NCBI RefSeq assembly: GCF_040954835.1
Contig: NC_090716.1
Location: 17,340,775 to 17,404,774, forward strand
Direction of reading: 5' to 3'
From: Lepisosteus oculatus
Lineage: Eukaryota; Chordata; Actinopteri; Semionotiformes; Lepisosteidae
Length of the DNA: 64,000 nucleotides
Both the position numbers and the translations under genes were made by a program. Positions 32,611 to 42,539 of the stretch are shown here, piece after piece (position 1 is the first letter of the stretch; each line of letters opens with the position of its first letter). The notes beneath the pieces are model-generated. The model saw only the letters and a list, made by a program, of their open reading frames with translations. It made no database searches and was not told the DNA's origin.

Positions 32611-33799
32611 TTGTTCCAAGTCTGAATGTCATTGATAACATCAGAGGATTCAGGTTTGACTACAATGTGTACACTAGCTACATGTGGAACATTTTCATTG
32701 GGTACAGTACATATACCTGGGTTCACGTACAATTGTGTAGACTGTTGTATGGGGTATATTTGTGTACTGGGCAGATGGCTTTTGGCATGGGACATAGTGT
32801 TGTATGACAAACTCTTGGCTACTTCTAGTTTGTACTTGAAGTTGAAAGACCCTGTAATCAGGATCAGAGATGCAGGACAATCTGAAAGCCAAGCATTCTT
32901 TAGTTTACTGCATGGAAAACTGAATATTTTGAGAATCTTTGATTTTGCAACTAATTTTAACTGTAGCAATCTGTTGGGCATCTTCAGTATTCAAGCCAGT
33001 GTTGTGATGCAAGATAATGATGTTGAAATACTTTTTTTACACTGTGTATTCCAATGAGCAGGTGACAGCTGTCAGACTGAGAACGGGGGAGTAGGAAGCA
33101 TTACTGCTGGTGAACTTGGGCTGCGCCGAGTGAACAATGTGAGCTGAAGGTAAGCAAAGGAGAGATTCAGGTCAGTGTGAGGAGAGCTTTTAAAGTTGGG
33201 AGCAGCCTACACAGCACAACCTGGTCCCCTCTGTGTGGAGGATGGGAGTGGTTAGTTCTGTTTCTTTTACAGTTGGGGCACGTGGCAGTGGTTGAAGACA
33301 AGATGCTCCTAGTCTCAAGAGAAGAGTGTCTTGGTCTCTGGAATGTTTCTGTGATTTAGGGTGGAATGCTGTGATTTGTGCTCCCCAGTCCCTGTCCACC
33401 TGAATGCAAAGAGTGCTGATGGACGCCTTGTTTGGAGATGAGCTTCCATTGGATAGTATTGGCCGTCCGAAAGGATATCGGGAGTGTTCTGTGAGTATTA
33501 AACGCGTGGGAAGGTTGTGCAGAACATTGTCTAATCATTGGTGAGTTTTGGCATTTTGCACCTTGTGACTGGTTCTCTACACTTTCCCAAATCAAAGATG
33601 ACTGAAATATCAAACTATAGTGTTTGATTAAAAGCATCTTTATATGGAGTCAGGTGTGAGTGTCTTGCTAGCAAATTCCAAATGCAATGCCTTTTCACTT
33701 TTGTACTAGGCTTAGTTTTGGGATTCACTGGGCAAGTTTAGCTTCCTGTTGAACTGTGGGTTTCTTTATTGTAGGCTTTTGTTTTGATGTTTCTTGCTT

Positions 33800-34930
33800 A
33801 AGCAGTTGTAGCACCAGCAGCCTCCTCCTCTTGGAGACTCCTTGGAGATGTTTTCAAACAGTGAAATACCATGTCTGAGACCCAGTCAGATCAGTGAGTT
33901 CCTTACCACTCAAGAGTAGATTGGGGAGGTTGTGTGGGGCAGCTGTGGGCTTGACACCACTTGAGCAGCTTTCTTTTCCGACTGCTGCTCTACACATCAG
34001 CCTTTTGATGGTTGTTCCCAGGAGCAGCTGAGCCACCTGGCTGATTGAGCCAAAGTTGACTTTGTTCCAGGTAAGAGGGGACTCTGATTATGTAGCCTGG
34101 AGCTGCTGGGGTTCTTTTTTTTTTTTTTTTTGCCTTAATGGTAAAGTGTCACTGTAGCATAAGTACTGGTTAATCAGGGGACGGAAGTCAAATACTGAAA
34201 GTGTTGTGCAAGCACTGGGGAGGATTTGGCAAAATTGTTTATGGCATGACTGGGAAATTGGAGAATTGTCAGTATGTAAGATTTATTTCATGGGTGCACA
34301 CATGTAACTAAATCTTACATTTGAAATTTTAGAAGTGAATTAAGTAAATTAAAGGGGGAACTAAGAGTATGGTGTCTTCCTGATTACCCAGTGAGACTAT
34401 TCTGTGAATGTCCGGCACAGTCCTGTCAGAGGTTTAGTGCACAAAGGGGAGTGAGTTTCCAGCTGATTAGAAGTGGTTGTGTACTGTGCCTTGTGAGGGA
34501 GAGAGCTACATGAAGACTGTTGGACTTTCTTATACTGGATGTGTACTTTAACCATGAGCACAAACCTGTTATTGGTGTAAAACTGGCTGTGAAACTTGGT
34601 TAAGTGGTTCTGCTGATCTTCTAGAAAGCTTTTTTTAAAGGTGCTTCTAGTCATTGAGGAATATGAGGCTTAGTTTGACCATGGGTTAATCGGTATGTGT
34701 TCAAAGTATTCTCTGCATGATGGTCAAGTGCGTGATGCAGCTCAAAGACCTCAATCCACGTGGTGCCCTATCAATCAGTTTCGAGTACTATGTACTTTTG
34801 TTTCAATTGTTTAATTTGTTTAAGCTCTAAAGCCTTTTCACCTTGGTTAAGGCTGTAGCAGTTTGGTACTGAAGATGGATAGTGTTTTGATCTCATACTG
34901 CTGTGGATCCTTGCGGTTTTTGAATTTTTG
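33800..34930 (+). repeat. Class I super-unit segment, copy 2
   Basis: Aligns to 27.65-28.80 kb. Shared landmarks are GGGGCAGCTGTGGGCTTGAC, GCTGAGCCACCTGGCTG, ACTGAAAGTGTTGTGCAAGC and GTCAGAGGTTTAGTGCA. A third, partial copy is at 39.11-39.77 kb. Confidence 0.65.
34274..34320 (+). ncRNA. Conserved stem-loop, copy 4 (class I)
   Basis: ATGTAAGATTT pairs perfectly with AAATCTTACAT (11 bp) below the variable middle and the CATG/CATG apical stem with loop GGTGCACA. Where copy 1 has a G/A mismatch, this copy has an A-T pair. Where class II has T-A (TGATTT/AAATCA), it has A-T (AGATTT/AAATCT). Confidence 0.6.
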
Positions 34931-35754
34931 TTACTTTTGCAAAATCAGAAGTGGCTTGTCTCAAATTGAGTTTAAGGCAAAAATTCTGCTGCACTAGGTA
35001 TGCATTTTTAGGGTCTCTTTAAAAAGATTGAATTTCAATTACTATTTTATTTGGATATGCAGCTTTACATAATCAGTTCTGTTTTTCGGTAGTGGTGGTT
35101 GGATTTTAATGATGGGTAAGTTGTGCTTGAATGTGAAGCACATCTACGTGGTGAACTACTTTAAGTGGATTTGGTAACAATCATGTATCTTGGTTATGAG
35201 GCTCAGTTGGTTAAGCTAGAGGTTTTTAATTGGGTGTCTCAAATTTTCTACTTTTTTGCTTTTGCAACTGATTTGACTAGTTTTTCATTTCTGATTTCAG
35301 CCAGTATCCAAGCTAATCTCAAGGAAGTGAAGCAACAGCATTTAAGTCCAGGGTGAGATCTGTCCTGGAGTATTGCAACAAGATCCAGAACTGTCAATGT
35401 TAGTGGTGTCTGTGTCCATGATGCCATGCTGCATGATGGTCCAGCTCAGAAGAGAGGAGGCTATCTTTGTCCTGAGTAAGGTGAGGTGATCCACCTGCTT
35501 CAAGTTCTCATCTACAGAAAGTCCCGAGCCTCTGAATAAGGTGGAAAGCGTGGTGGGTAAACCAATCATCCTACTGCCGGACGACGTGCTTGGGCTGTAA
35601 CCCTCATCTTCGGTGTGGATATGTTATTTGCTCTCACTCTAATCGGTCGGTGCACTCTTGAGGCCTAGGTATAGGTGGGTTTAAAGGTAAGTAGAGGAGG
35701 TGCAAGTGTAGCTGTTTTTCCTGAGATGGGTCAGCAGTGATGCAGATTTGTGAT

Positions 35755-36040
35755 TTTGATTATAGTTCAATCAGTGTTCCGCAGTTCCTGGCCAGCTGAA
35801 TGCACAGTGCAGTGACAGGCTTGGAGAACCCTGCTCAGAGGAAGCTCACTGGATACCAGCTGTATGACTGGTTGATGCCCATTGGTAAGCAATGAAGTCT
35901 GTGGTTTGAACAGTAGAAAGTGAAGAGGTGCTGCAAGCAGTCCTTGAAATTCCTGGATGCACATGGATCTTGGAGCAGGTGCAAGGGTAGTGTAATAGAG
36001 GACATGTCCCTGGAGCAGAGGTGAGTTTCACTCTTTTCCT
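35755..36040 (+). repeat. M block, copy 4
   Basis: Contains GTTCCTGGCCAGCTGAATGC, GAGGAAGCTCACTGG, GAAGAGGTGCTGCAAGCAGT, GATGCACATGGATCTTGGAG, ATGTCCCTGGAGCAGAG and the donor-like GTGAGTTTCACTC at about 36020. Confidence 0.6.
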
Positions 36041-36316
36041 GTCTAACCTTATCCATTTCAAACTTGATGCTATATAACCTTTTAGTATTTGCTTGTTAGA
36101 ACTGTTTACTGAAACTGAAAAGTTTCTTCTGGAGTAGGCTACATGTTAAGCTCTTGGATCTCTTCTGGTGTATAACGTCACGCTTTAACATGCTGAACTG
36201 TTTCTAGAGGTGAAGCTTTTTTGGGCTTTCTTCTGGGTAATTTTTCCTTCCTGTTTGGTTGAGGCATTTATATACTAATGTGCACCTGACTGGCTCTGTA
36301 AGGCAATTACTGCTTT

Positions 36317-36368
36317 GCATCGGATTTATTTAATGGGTGCACACATGTAAATAAATTGGTTTCGATGC
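36317..36368 (+). ncRNA. Conserved stem-loop, copy 5 (class II)
   Basis: GCATCG (36317-36322) pairs perfectly with CGATGC (36363-36368), a lower stem not shared in sequence with other copies. The upper stem GATTTATTT with AAATAAATT has one G-T wobble, and AATG/CATG flanks the loop GGTGCACA. Confidence 0.6.
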
Positions 36369-36770
36369 ACAGCAGTACAATAGTGATTTGGCATACCAAC
36401 AGCCTCCTCCGTAGACTCCTTGCTGGTTACAGCATATCAGCCAGGTACTCGCGATGTGTTGGCACAGGAACTTCTCTCCTCACAGGGGAGGAACTGCACT
36501 GGATCCCTCCCCTGTGGCAAGAGCCCTTGACTGGGGGTTTTCTCTTCACTCTCTGCAGGGTGTTTTTCCTGTTTTATCTTGGACAGATGCTGCAACAAAC
36601 ATTTTGGACGTTTAGTACAAAACTGGAGCTGGGAGTAATTGTTCTTACTGTTTCTAAGTGCAGAGGATCATAACAGAATCTGTCTACTAGGTTATCTGCT
36701 GCCAGAAGGGTTGACCAGGCTTTTGCTCCCAGATGGATGACCCCTCATCACCAGAAGTGGAGTAAACTGA
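36369..36770 (+). repeat. G block, copy 3
   Basis: Contains CAGCAGTACAATAGTGA, CAGCATATCAGCCAGGTACT, GAGGAACTGCACTGGATCCC and a tail with CTTACTGTTTCTAAG. It follows stem-loop copy 5. Confidence 0.55.
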
Positions 36771-37429
36771 GTAATCCAATTATCCCACTGCCTGATTAGT
36801 TTACTCCTAACCCATCTTGCATTTTTAGTATAGATCATGTTCTGCTTAATCGGTTATCCTTATCTTTTTGGCTTCGATGTAAATGACTGTGGGGGTCTGA
36901 TTCTTTTTTTTTTTCCACAGGATGCAGTTTTCCCATACCTGTCGTGGTGGAGAGCAAGGAGTGCTACTGCTTGGGAAGTGGACTTTGACTCCTCTCCGTG
37001 AACAAGGGGAGTTGAAAGTAAGTAGAGGGGAGATGCAGGTCAGTGTGAGGGGCACTTTTAAAACTGCATCTGCATGGTGGTAGTGTGGAGGAGGAAAATG
37101 GACAGTCCTGTTTTGTCCTTGCAGTTGGTGCACTGAGAGGCAGCTGTCAGATGAGGACTGTCACTGGAAAAAGGATGCTTTTGAAGTTTTTAGCTCCTGG
37201 TCTCAAGAGAAGAGTGTTGGTATCTTGGTCAGTTATGTTCACAGAACCGCCTCTCTCAGTGAGGCTAGACCACAGTGGTGCTGAGTGGTATGATTGACTC
37301 TGGAATATTGTTTGTGATTTAGAGTGGAATGCCATGATGGGTGCTCCCCAGTCCCTGCCCACCTGAATGCAGACAGTGCTGATGACGTCTTGGTTGGAAA
37401 TAAGCTTCCATGGGGGACTTCTGTGTTCA

Positions 37430-38430
37430 GTTGGTGCTGGAGGTGCGGTTTCCAAGCTTGACAGCTGGAGGTCTGCCTGTCGGAAAGTCCCAAATCCCAT
37501 TGCAGAGGGTGGTGTCGTGACCCAGTGCATTGAGTTTCTTGACTAGTTTCTGGAATGATGGTATTAAAAGCTGAGCTGAAGTAGATGAATAGTAATCCTG
37601 TGTAGGGTTTTTTTTTTTATCCGATTGTGGATAAAAAGTGTTGCTGGCTTCAAACTGAGCATAAAAGGCATTGAGCTCATTAGGCAGGGAGGCATCATGG
37701 ACAGATGTTCTGCCTTTTTGTAGTCTGTGAGGGCCTGTATACCTTGCCACATGCGCCTTGGGTCAATAGTGCTGAAGTGTTACTTCAGTTCCTGTTTGAG
37801 TGTGATTTTTGCATGTTTAATACCTTTCTTTAGATTGATACTGGCTGACTTCAGTTCTGATTTATTGCCCGATTGAGTGTTGCAGACCTCTGTTCATCCA
37901 TGGTTTCCGTTTAGGAAACGCTCTTATTACTTTTGTCAAATAGCCAGCACATGTCTTGATGTAGCTAGTGACTGATTGTATATTCCTGTATGTGGATACA
38001 TACTGTGTGGCTGCCTCTTTTAAAAACACCTCAGTCAGTGCCTTCAAAACAGTCCTGCAGGAGTGATTCAGCTCCTTCAGGGCACACTTTCACTGTCCTG
38101 ACTGCTGGTTTCACTCACCTGTGCAGCTGTCTGTGTGTGTGGGGAGGAGAAATGGTGATTGTGGTCTGTTTCCACAGTAGGGGAGGGGTATGGCCTGTAA
38201 GCATTCTGAATGTTGGTGTAAACGTGGTCCAGAGTGTTTTCTCCTCTCGTTGGGAGGGGGACTTGCTGATTGGTATTTCAGGAGAATGGGGTTGAGATTT
38301 GTAAGACTAAAGTCACCCAAGATGATAAAGGTTGTCGGGATGTGCAGATTCCTGCTTATTGCAGGGTACAGTACCTCTAGCACTTCTTTGCCATTAGTCG
38401 GGGGTGGATGTAGATGGCAGTCATAAACAG
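37430..38430 (-). mobile_element. L2/CR1-like LINE fragment, endonuclease to RT
   Basis: Minus-strand segments appear in correct order. An endonuclease-like ILGDF (about 38310) comes first, followed by a TPS/PSPTVETDH-like stretch. Next are PKRKPWMNRGLQ (about 37900), MWQGIQALTDYK (about 37750), LPNELNAFYAQFEASN and an RT block with WDFPTGRPPAVKLG (about 37470). Frameshifts and stops separate them. It inserted into the tandem array and explains the longer spacing of this unit. Confidence 0.75.
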
Positions 38431-38752
38431 TCTGAACAGTAAACGGCTACATCTGTTTTCATGCGATATGCCAGGGACTTGTGCAATACAACTTGGTGTA
38501 CTGTTTTGGTTTATCCTTTGTATATTCTGGACTGTGAGTAACTCTACTTAGTGCACTTCTCACTGTACGGATTGTATTGTATCATTCATTACAATGCTGT
38601 TTACTTTCAAACTGTCTTTTCAGTTTGAGGCTTAGTTTTGGGATTTTTGGTGGGCAATTTAAGCATCTTTAAGCTTAATGCACACAATTAGTAGAGCTGT
38701 TGGTCTATTTCTTGGAAATGCTTGGCTGTCTTTCTGGCTCTGAAAGCCTGAA

Positions 38753-38781
38753 TTTATTTCATGGGTGCACTTTGAAGTAAA
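38753..38781 (+). ncRNA. Conserved stem-loop, copy 6 (divergent)
   Basis: The 3' arm has changed from CATGTAAATAAATC to TTTGAAGTAAATC. An alternative stem TTTATTTCA with TGAAGTAAA (9 bp, one G-T) forms around a loop that still contains GGGTGCAC. Pairing is kept although the CATG arm is lost. This copy has no TGTAAATA. Confidence 0.4.
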
Positions 38782-38789
38782 TCTCTTTA

Positions 38790-39060
38790 GATGCACTGCA
38801 GTACAAGAATGACTTGGCACACCAGCAGACTCCTGGCTGGTTACAGCTCTGAGGAGATGGCATGTCAGCCAGGTTCTCTTGATGGGTGTTGGCACAGGAA
38901 CGGTACTTGAACCCTCCCATGTGGACTAGGAGGTTTCCTCTTTGCTCCCTTCAGGGTTTGTTTGTTTTCTCTTGAACAAGGTTTGCTGTGAAAATGTTGA
39001 AAGTGGAAATGCTGGCTTGACTATTTCTAAAAGGTGCAGAGGATCAAGTCTAAATCTGCA
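38790..39060 (+). repeat. G block, copy 4
   Basis: Contains AATGACTTGGCACACCAGCA, GAGGAGATGGCATGTCAGCC, TTGATGGGTGTTGGCACAGG and a tail with TTGACTATTTCTAAAAGG. It follows stem-loop copy 6. Confidence 0.6.
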
Positions 39061-40179
39061 CCTGAGTTAATTACAGATGTGGTACGCTTTAGACTAGGAT
39101 TGCAGCTGGGGTTCATTGTAAGGATTAAGATACCTAAAACCAAAAGTTTAGCACTGAAAGTAATGCTGTCCTTTTTAGTGCAGAAAGGGGAGGGATGAGT
39201 TTCCAGATGTCTGGAAGTGGATGTGTGCTGTGCTTTGTGAAAAGGGGGAGCTGCAATAATATTTATGCTTTTGTTAGAGGACTTTCTTGTAGATGTTTAC
39301 TTTTTTAAAACAATACTAACTGCTACATTAAGTTTTATTATTCTGTGTATAAGTGTAGTACCGATGTATACTATACAAAATGGTGCATGGTTTTGCCCAG
39401 AGTATCTTGTACAGCAGGTCATGTAAAGGAGATGTGGCTGTAAAAGTGTCAACTTGTGCAAAGTGGTTGTCAAACCTGAACTTTGAGGAGTTTCTATTCA
39501 TTTGGGAATGCAAGACTTGGTTTGATCTGTATGTGTGCAGGCTGTAATCGCCCTGATGGTAGAATGCATGAAGTGGCTGGAAGGTTTAAATCCATTGGTT
39601 GTGGCCCATCACTAGGTTTTGAGTGCTGCTGGTGTGCTTTTGAGTTTGTTCTGAATGTTTAAGCTTTAAAACCCTTTCAGTCCAGGCTGCAGCCGTTTAG
39701 TACTGAACATGGTCAGTGTTTTGGTCTCGTATTCCTTTGGATCTCAAGATTATTGGGGTGCCCTGAATTTCTTTATGTAAAACCAAAAATTTAATTTGGT
39801 TTTTAAGTCACATTCACAGCCCTAGGTAGACAGTTTAGTGTGCTTAAAGCCCAAATATCAACCACTATTTAATTGGGTGTAAAACGTTTTGAGATTTCGA
39901 CTTGTATGAAATCTGTACTGCCTTTTAATAGAAGATGGTTTTATTTAAAATGAGTTTTATTTCCACATGTTCGGTCTACATGAATAAAAATATTAATGGA
40001 CTTGGTCATCCCCTTTTACCTTGGTTATAGGATAGTGGAATCTAAGCTTGATGGTTTTAGATACATTTTTCTTTCTCTATTGCTTGTGTAACTGGTTTGA
40101 ACAGTTAATTTTCATAGCCAGTCACCAATCTGTTAATGTCATGGAAGTAAACTATGAGCATCTTATATGCTGGGTGAGA

Positions 40180-40275
40180 TTTTTAGATTCTTTTGGATGC
40201 CTATGGATCTTGGAGCTGTTGCAAAGGAAGTCTAGGAGGACCTTGTCCCTGGAGTGATTGGTGAGTTTCACTTTC
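40180..40275 (+). repeat. M block, copy 5 (3' part only)
   Basis: Only the 3' part survives: GGATGCCTATGGATCTTGGA, CTTGTCCCTGGAGTGATT and GTGAGTTTCAC. The 5' two-thirds are absent. Confidence 0.5.
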
Positions 40276-40560
40276 CAATAACTTTCATTTCTCTAATCAA
40301 GTCTAAATCAAATATAAACACTTAATTTTGTCCTTGCTTGTAAGAAGTTTTGTAAAAAGCTCCTTTTGGTTTGGTTAAGCTCTTGTTTATCTTCTGGCAG
40401 AGCACATTATGCTTTAATGTGCTAAACATCTAGAGTCATAGTGGTGTAGTTTTTCTTTGACTTTCTTCTGGGTAATTTTTCCTCCCTGCTTGGTTGAGGT
40501 ATTTGTATACTAATGTGCACTTGACTGGCTGTAAAAGATGGAATCAGTGCTTTTGTATGC

Positions 40561-40596
40561 GATTTTATTTCATGGGTGCACACATGTAAATAAATC
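40561..40596 (+). ncRNA. Conserved stem-loop, copy 7 (class II)
   Basis: GATTTTATTTCATG pairs with CATGTAAATAAATC around GGTGCACA, with one extra T in the 5' arm offset by the T bulge in the 3' arm. It is followed by the G block beginning near GAGCAGTACAATGGTGAC. Confidence 0.55.
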
Positions 40597-40604
40597 ACTT
40601 AAAT

Positions 40605-41055
40605 ACTGAGCAGTACAATGGTGACTTGGCACACCAGCTGCTAACTTCAGTTTGATTTCTTGCTGGTTACAGCTCTGTGGAGACCACATGTCAGCCAGGT
40701 TTTCTTGATGGGTGTTGGCACAGGACCTGCTCTTCTCCCAGGGGAGGAACTGCACTGGATCCTGTGCCAAGAACCCTTGACTAGGGGGTTTTTCTTGGCT
40801 CTCTGCTGGGTGTTTTCTTGTTGGTTTGTCCTGGACAGGTGCTGCATTGTGTTCATGTTGGGAGTGGAAATGCTGGCTTGACTGTTTCTAAGAAGTGCAG
40901 AGGACCTGGTCTGAATCCTTCTCTTCATTTCAGGCTCTATGCTGCTAGAGGAGATGAGCAAGCTTGGGCTTCAGAGGGAGGTCCTTTCATCGCCCAGGAG
41001 TGGAGCACAGATGGGGCTGGTCTCTGGGGTCCTTCAGTGAAGGTCTGCTAGAGTG
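40605..41055 (+). repeat. G block, copy 5, with tail
   Basis: Contains GGTGACTTGGCACACCAGC, ACCACATGTCAGCCAGG, GAGGAACTGCACTGGATCCT, TTGACTGTTTCTAAGAAGTG and a CAGGAGTGGAGCACAGATGG segment also seen at 32.55 kb. Confidence 0.55.
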
Positions 41056-42223
41056 GTGTGCTTGTCTGAAGACTGCAAGTTAAAGGCAGCATCAGAGGAT
41101 CCAGTCAGGTGAGTGAGACAAGTACTCATTTTGAGTACACTGGGTACTTGGGGGTTTCATTTGAGTACTTTGGGTATATGTTGATTTTGTTTAGGTACAG
41201 TTGTGGAGATTGCATGCAAGTTAGATAATTGAGTATATTGGTTAGGCAGCTGTTGGCATGTGCGTGGGAGTTGTATAGTACAAACAACTTTTTCTTGCCT
41301 AAACTTTTTTACACATTAAATGAACATGAAAGATCCTGTTATCAGAGGAATGTGGAGGAATCTGAAACCCTGCATTTATAATGAGGAATTGAATTTGAGA
41401 ATGTTAATGGTTTTAATTGTCTTGTCTTAAGCTAGCACACCTAGGAGGAGAAGCAAGTGGATTTATGTCCTTTGGTAAGTATTCAAGAACAATTTAGTTC
41501 CTCAAGGTTGAGGGAAGGGAGAGGTTTAACTGGCTGTTTTTGGGAACTTGTGTGGGAATGTTAAATGCTTTAAACAAGGTATTAGAAATGGACTTGAGTC
41601 TGCACTCTGTTTTTGCTTTATCACATTTTAGGGTGGTTTTGTTGGTTTGTCCTGAAAAGGTAGTACTGAACACTTATAGAAGTTTAGGTCAAACTGGGTG
41701 TTGGAAGTGGAAATGTAGGCTGGACTATTTCTGACTAGTGTTTTTTTTTCTTCAGGTTCTTTGCTGTCAGGGGGATGACCAGGCCTTTGCTGCCAAGAGA
41801 AGACCTTCACCAGGACAGGAGCCCAGATGCAGCACATTTTAGCACATTCTGTCTGCAAAGATCTTGATGAATCTGTTCCCATCCCAGAAGCCAATGGGCA
41901 CATCAGAGGATCATTAAAGCTGCTGTAGAAGTGTCTAATGACAGGCAAAAAATGAGGGGGGGGGGGTTTTTTTGGGTTAATTGTGGGCTGGAAAGAGGTT
42001 CAGGTGCTTTTGATGGTCCAACAGGAGCTGTGAAGCTCTAAGTGAATCTCTGCACACCAGCCTTGTAATGGCTGTTAGGACCTTGGCTTGTAACTCCAGC
42101 ACCTGAGCCACCTGGCAGGGAGGAGACAGTGACTTTTGGTGCAGGAACAGAGGAAGAGTTCCAAGTTTTGTAACTTGGTAGCTACTTTGCACATTCTTAG
42201 CCATTTTGAAAAGCGTTTGAGAG

Positions 42224-42285
42224 GCCAAGGTCAAGCAATGATTTATTTGCATGGGTGCACACATGAAGATAAATCTTGCCTTGGC
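42224..42285 (+). ncRNA. Conserved stem-loop, copy 8
   Basis: GCCAAGG (42224-42230) pairs perfectly with CCTTGGC (42279-42285). GATTTAT pairs with ATAAATC, and CATG with CATG around the loop GGTGCACA. The lower stem sequence is unrelated to other copies but is fully paired, and the upper 3' arm has drifted (CATGAAGATAAATC) with its partner largely kept. Confidence 0.6.
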
Positions 42286-42511
42286 TGTAGAGTAAAAGTG
42301 AATTAAACCTATTAAGTAGGGATGAATAAAAGGGAAACTAATCACATCCACTCATTTCGGAAAGGTTTACCTGAGTGTGGCTCTTTTTTTGGTACCTGCA
42401 CAGAAAGCTCTTGTCATGGGAGAGGATTTTTGTTTTATGTTGTGGCTTTGTAAATACTTTGCCAGAGAATGTTCTCGTGTATTGAATGTCTTTTTGTCTG
42501 TATGGGATGTT

Positions 42512-42517
42512 AATAAA
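42512..42517 (+). terminator. Candidate polyadenylation signal ending the array
   Basis: AATAAA followed by GTACC and a T-rich tract, just after the last stem-loop. It could end a transcript started at 26.3 or 31.1 kb. Confidence 0.35.
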
Positions 42518-42539
42518 GTACCATTTTTTTTTCTTGTAC

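Larger units (their letters stand above)
26590..42520 (+). repeat. Complex tandem array, candidate non-coding transcription unit
   Basis: At least three super-units of about 5-6 kb are built from blocks recurring in order: an M block ending in GTGAGTTTCACTC, a stem-loop block, a G block (ATGTCAGCCAGGTTCTCTTG) and a second stem-loop class flanked by CAAATACTGAAAGTGTTG. The super-unit landmark CTGTAATC, followed by a GTACTGAA-type segment, recurs near 28.6, 34.7 and 39.6 kb. Copies are perhaps 70-85% alike by eye. No frame longer than about 145 codons occurs and none is conserved between copies. The plus strand is G/T-rich throughout. A promoter lies at 26.29 kb and an AATAAA at 42512. Confidence 0.8.

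Noticed and set aside
33350..33490. Separate LINE insertion at 33.4 kb like the one at 37.4 kb
   Set aside because: The shared part is the M-block start, which recurs in other units; only a few bases resemble the LINE RT, so no separate element is called.
31360..37400. TGATGA-type C boxes and CTGA D boxes as C/D snoRNAs in the array
   Set aside because: Motifs such as those near 31368 and 37372 lack a matching terminal stem and correctly spaced D box, and are not conserved between units.
28121..42285. Stem-loops as a miniature inverted-repeat transposon (MITE)
   Set aside because: Copies always sit at the same place within the tandem unit, show no target duplications, and their lower stems differ in sequence, unlike terminal inverted repeats of one element. 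A genome-wide search would be needed to exclude it fully.
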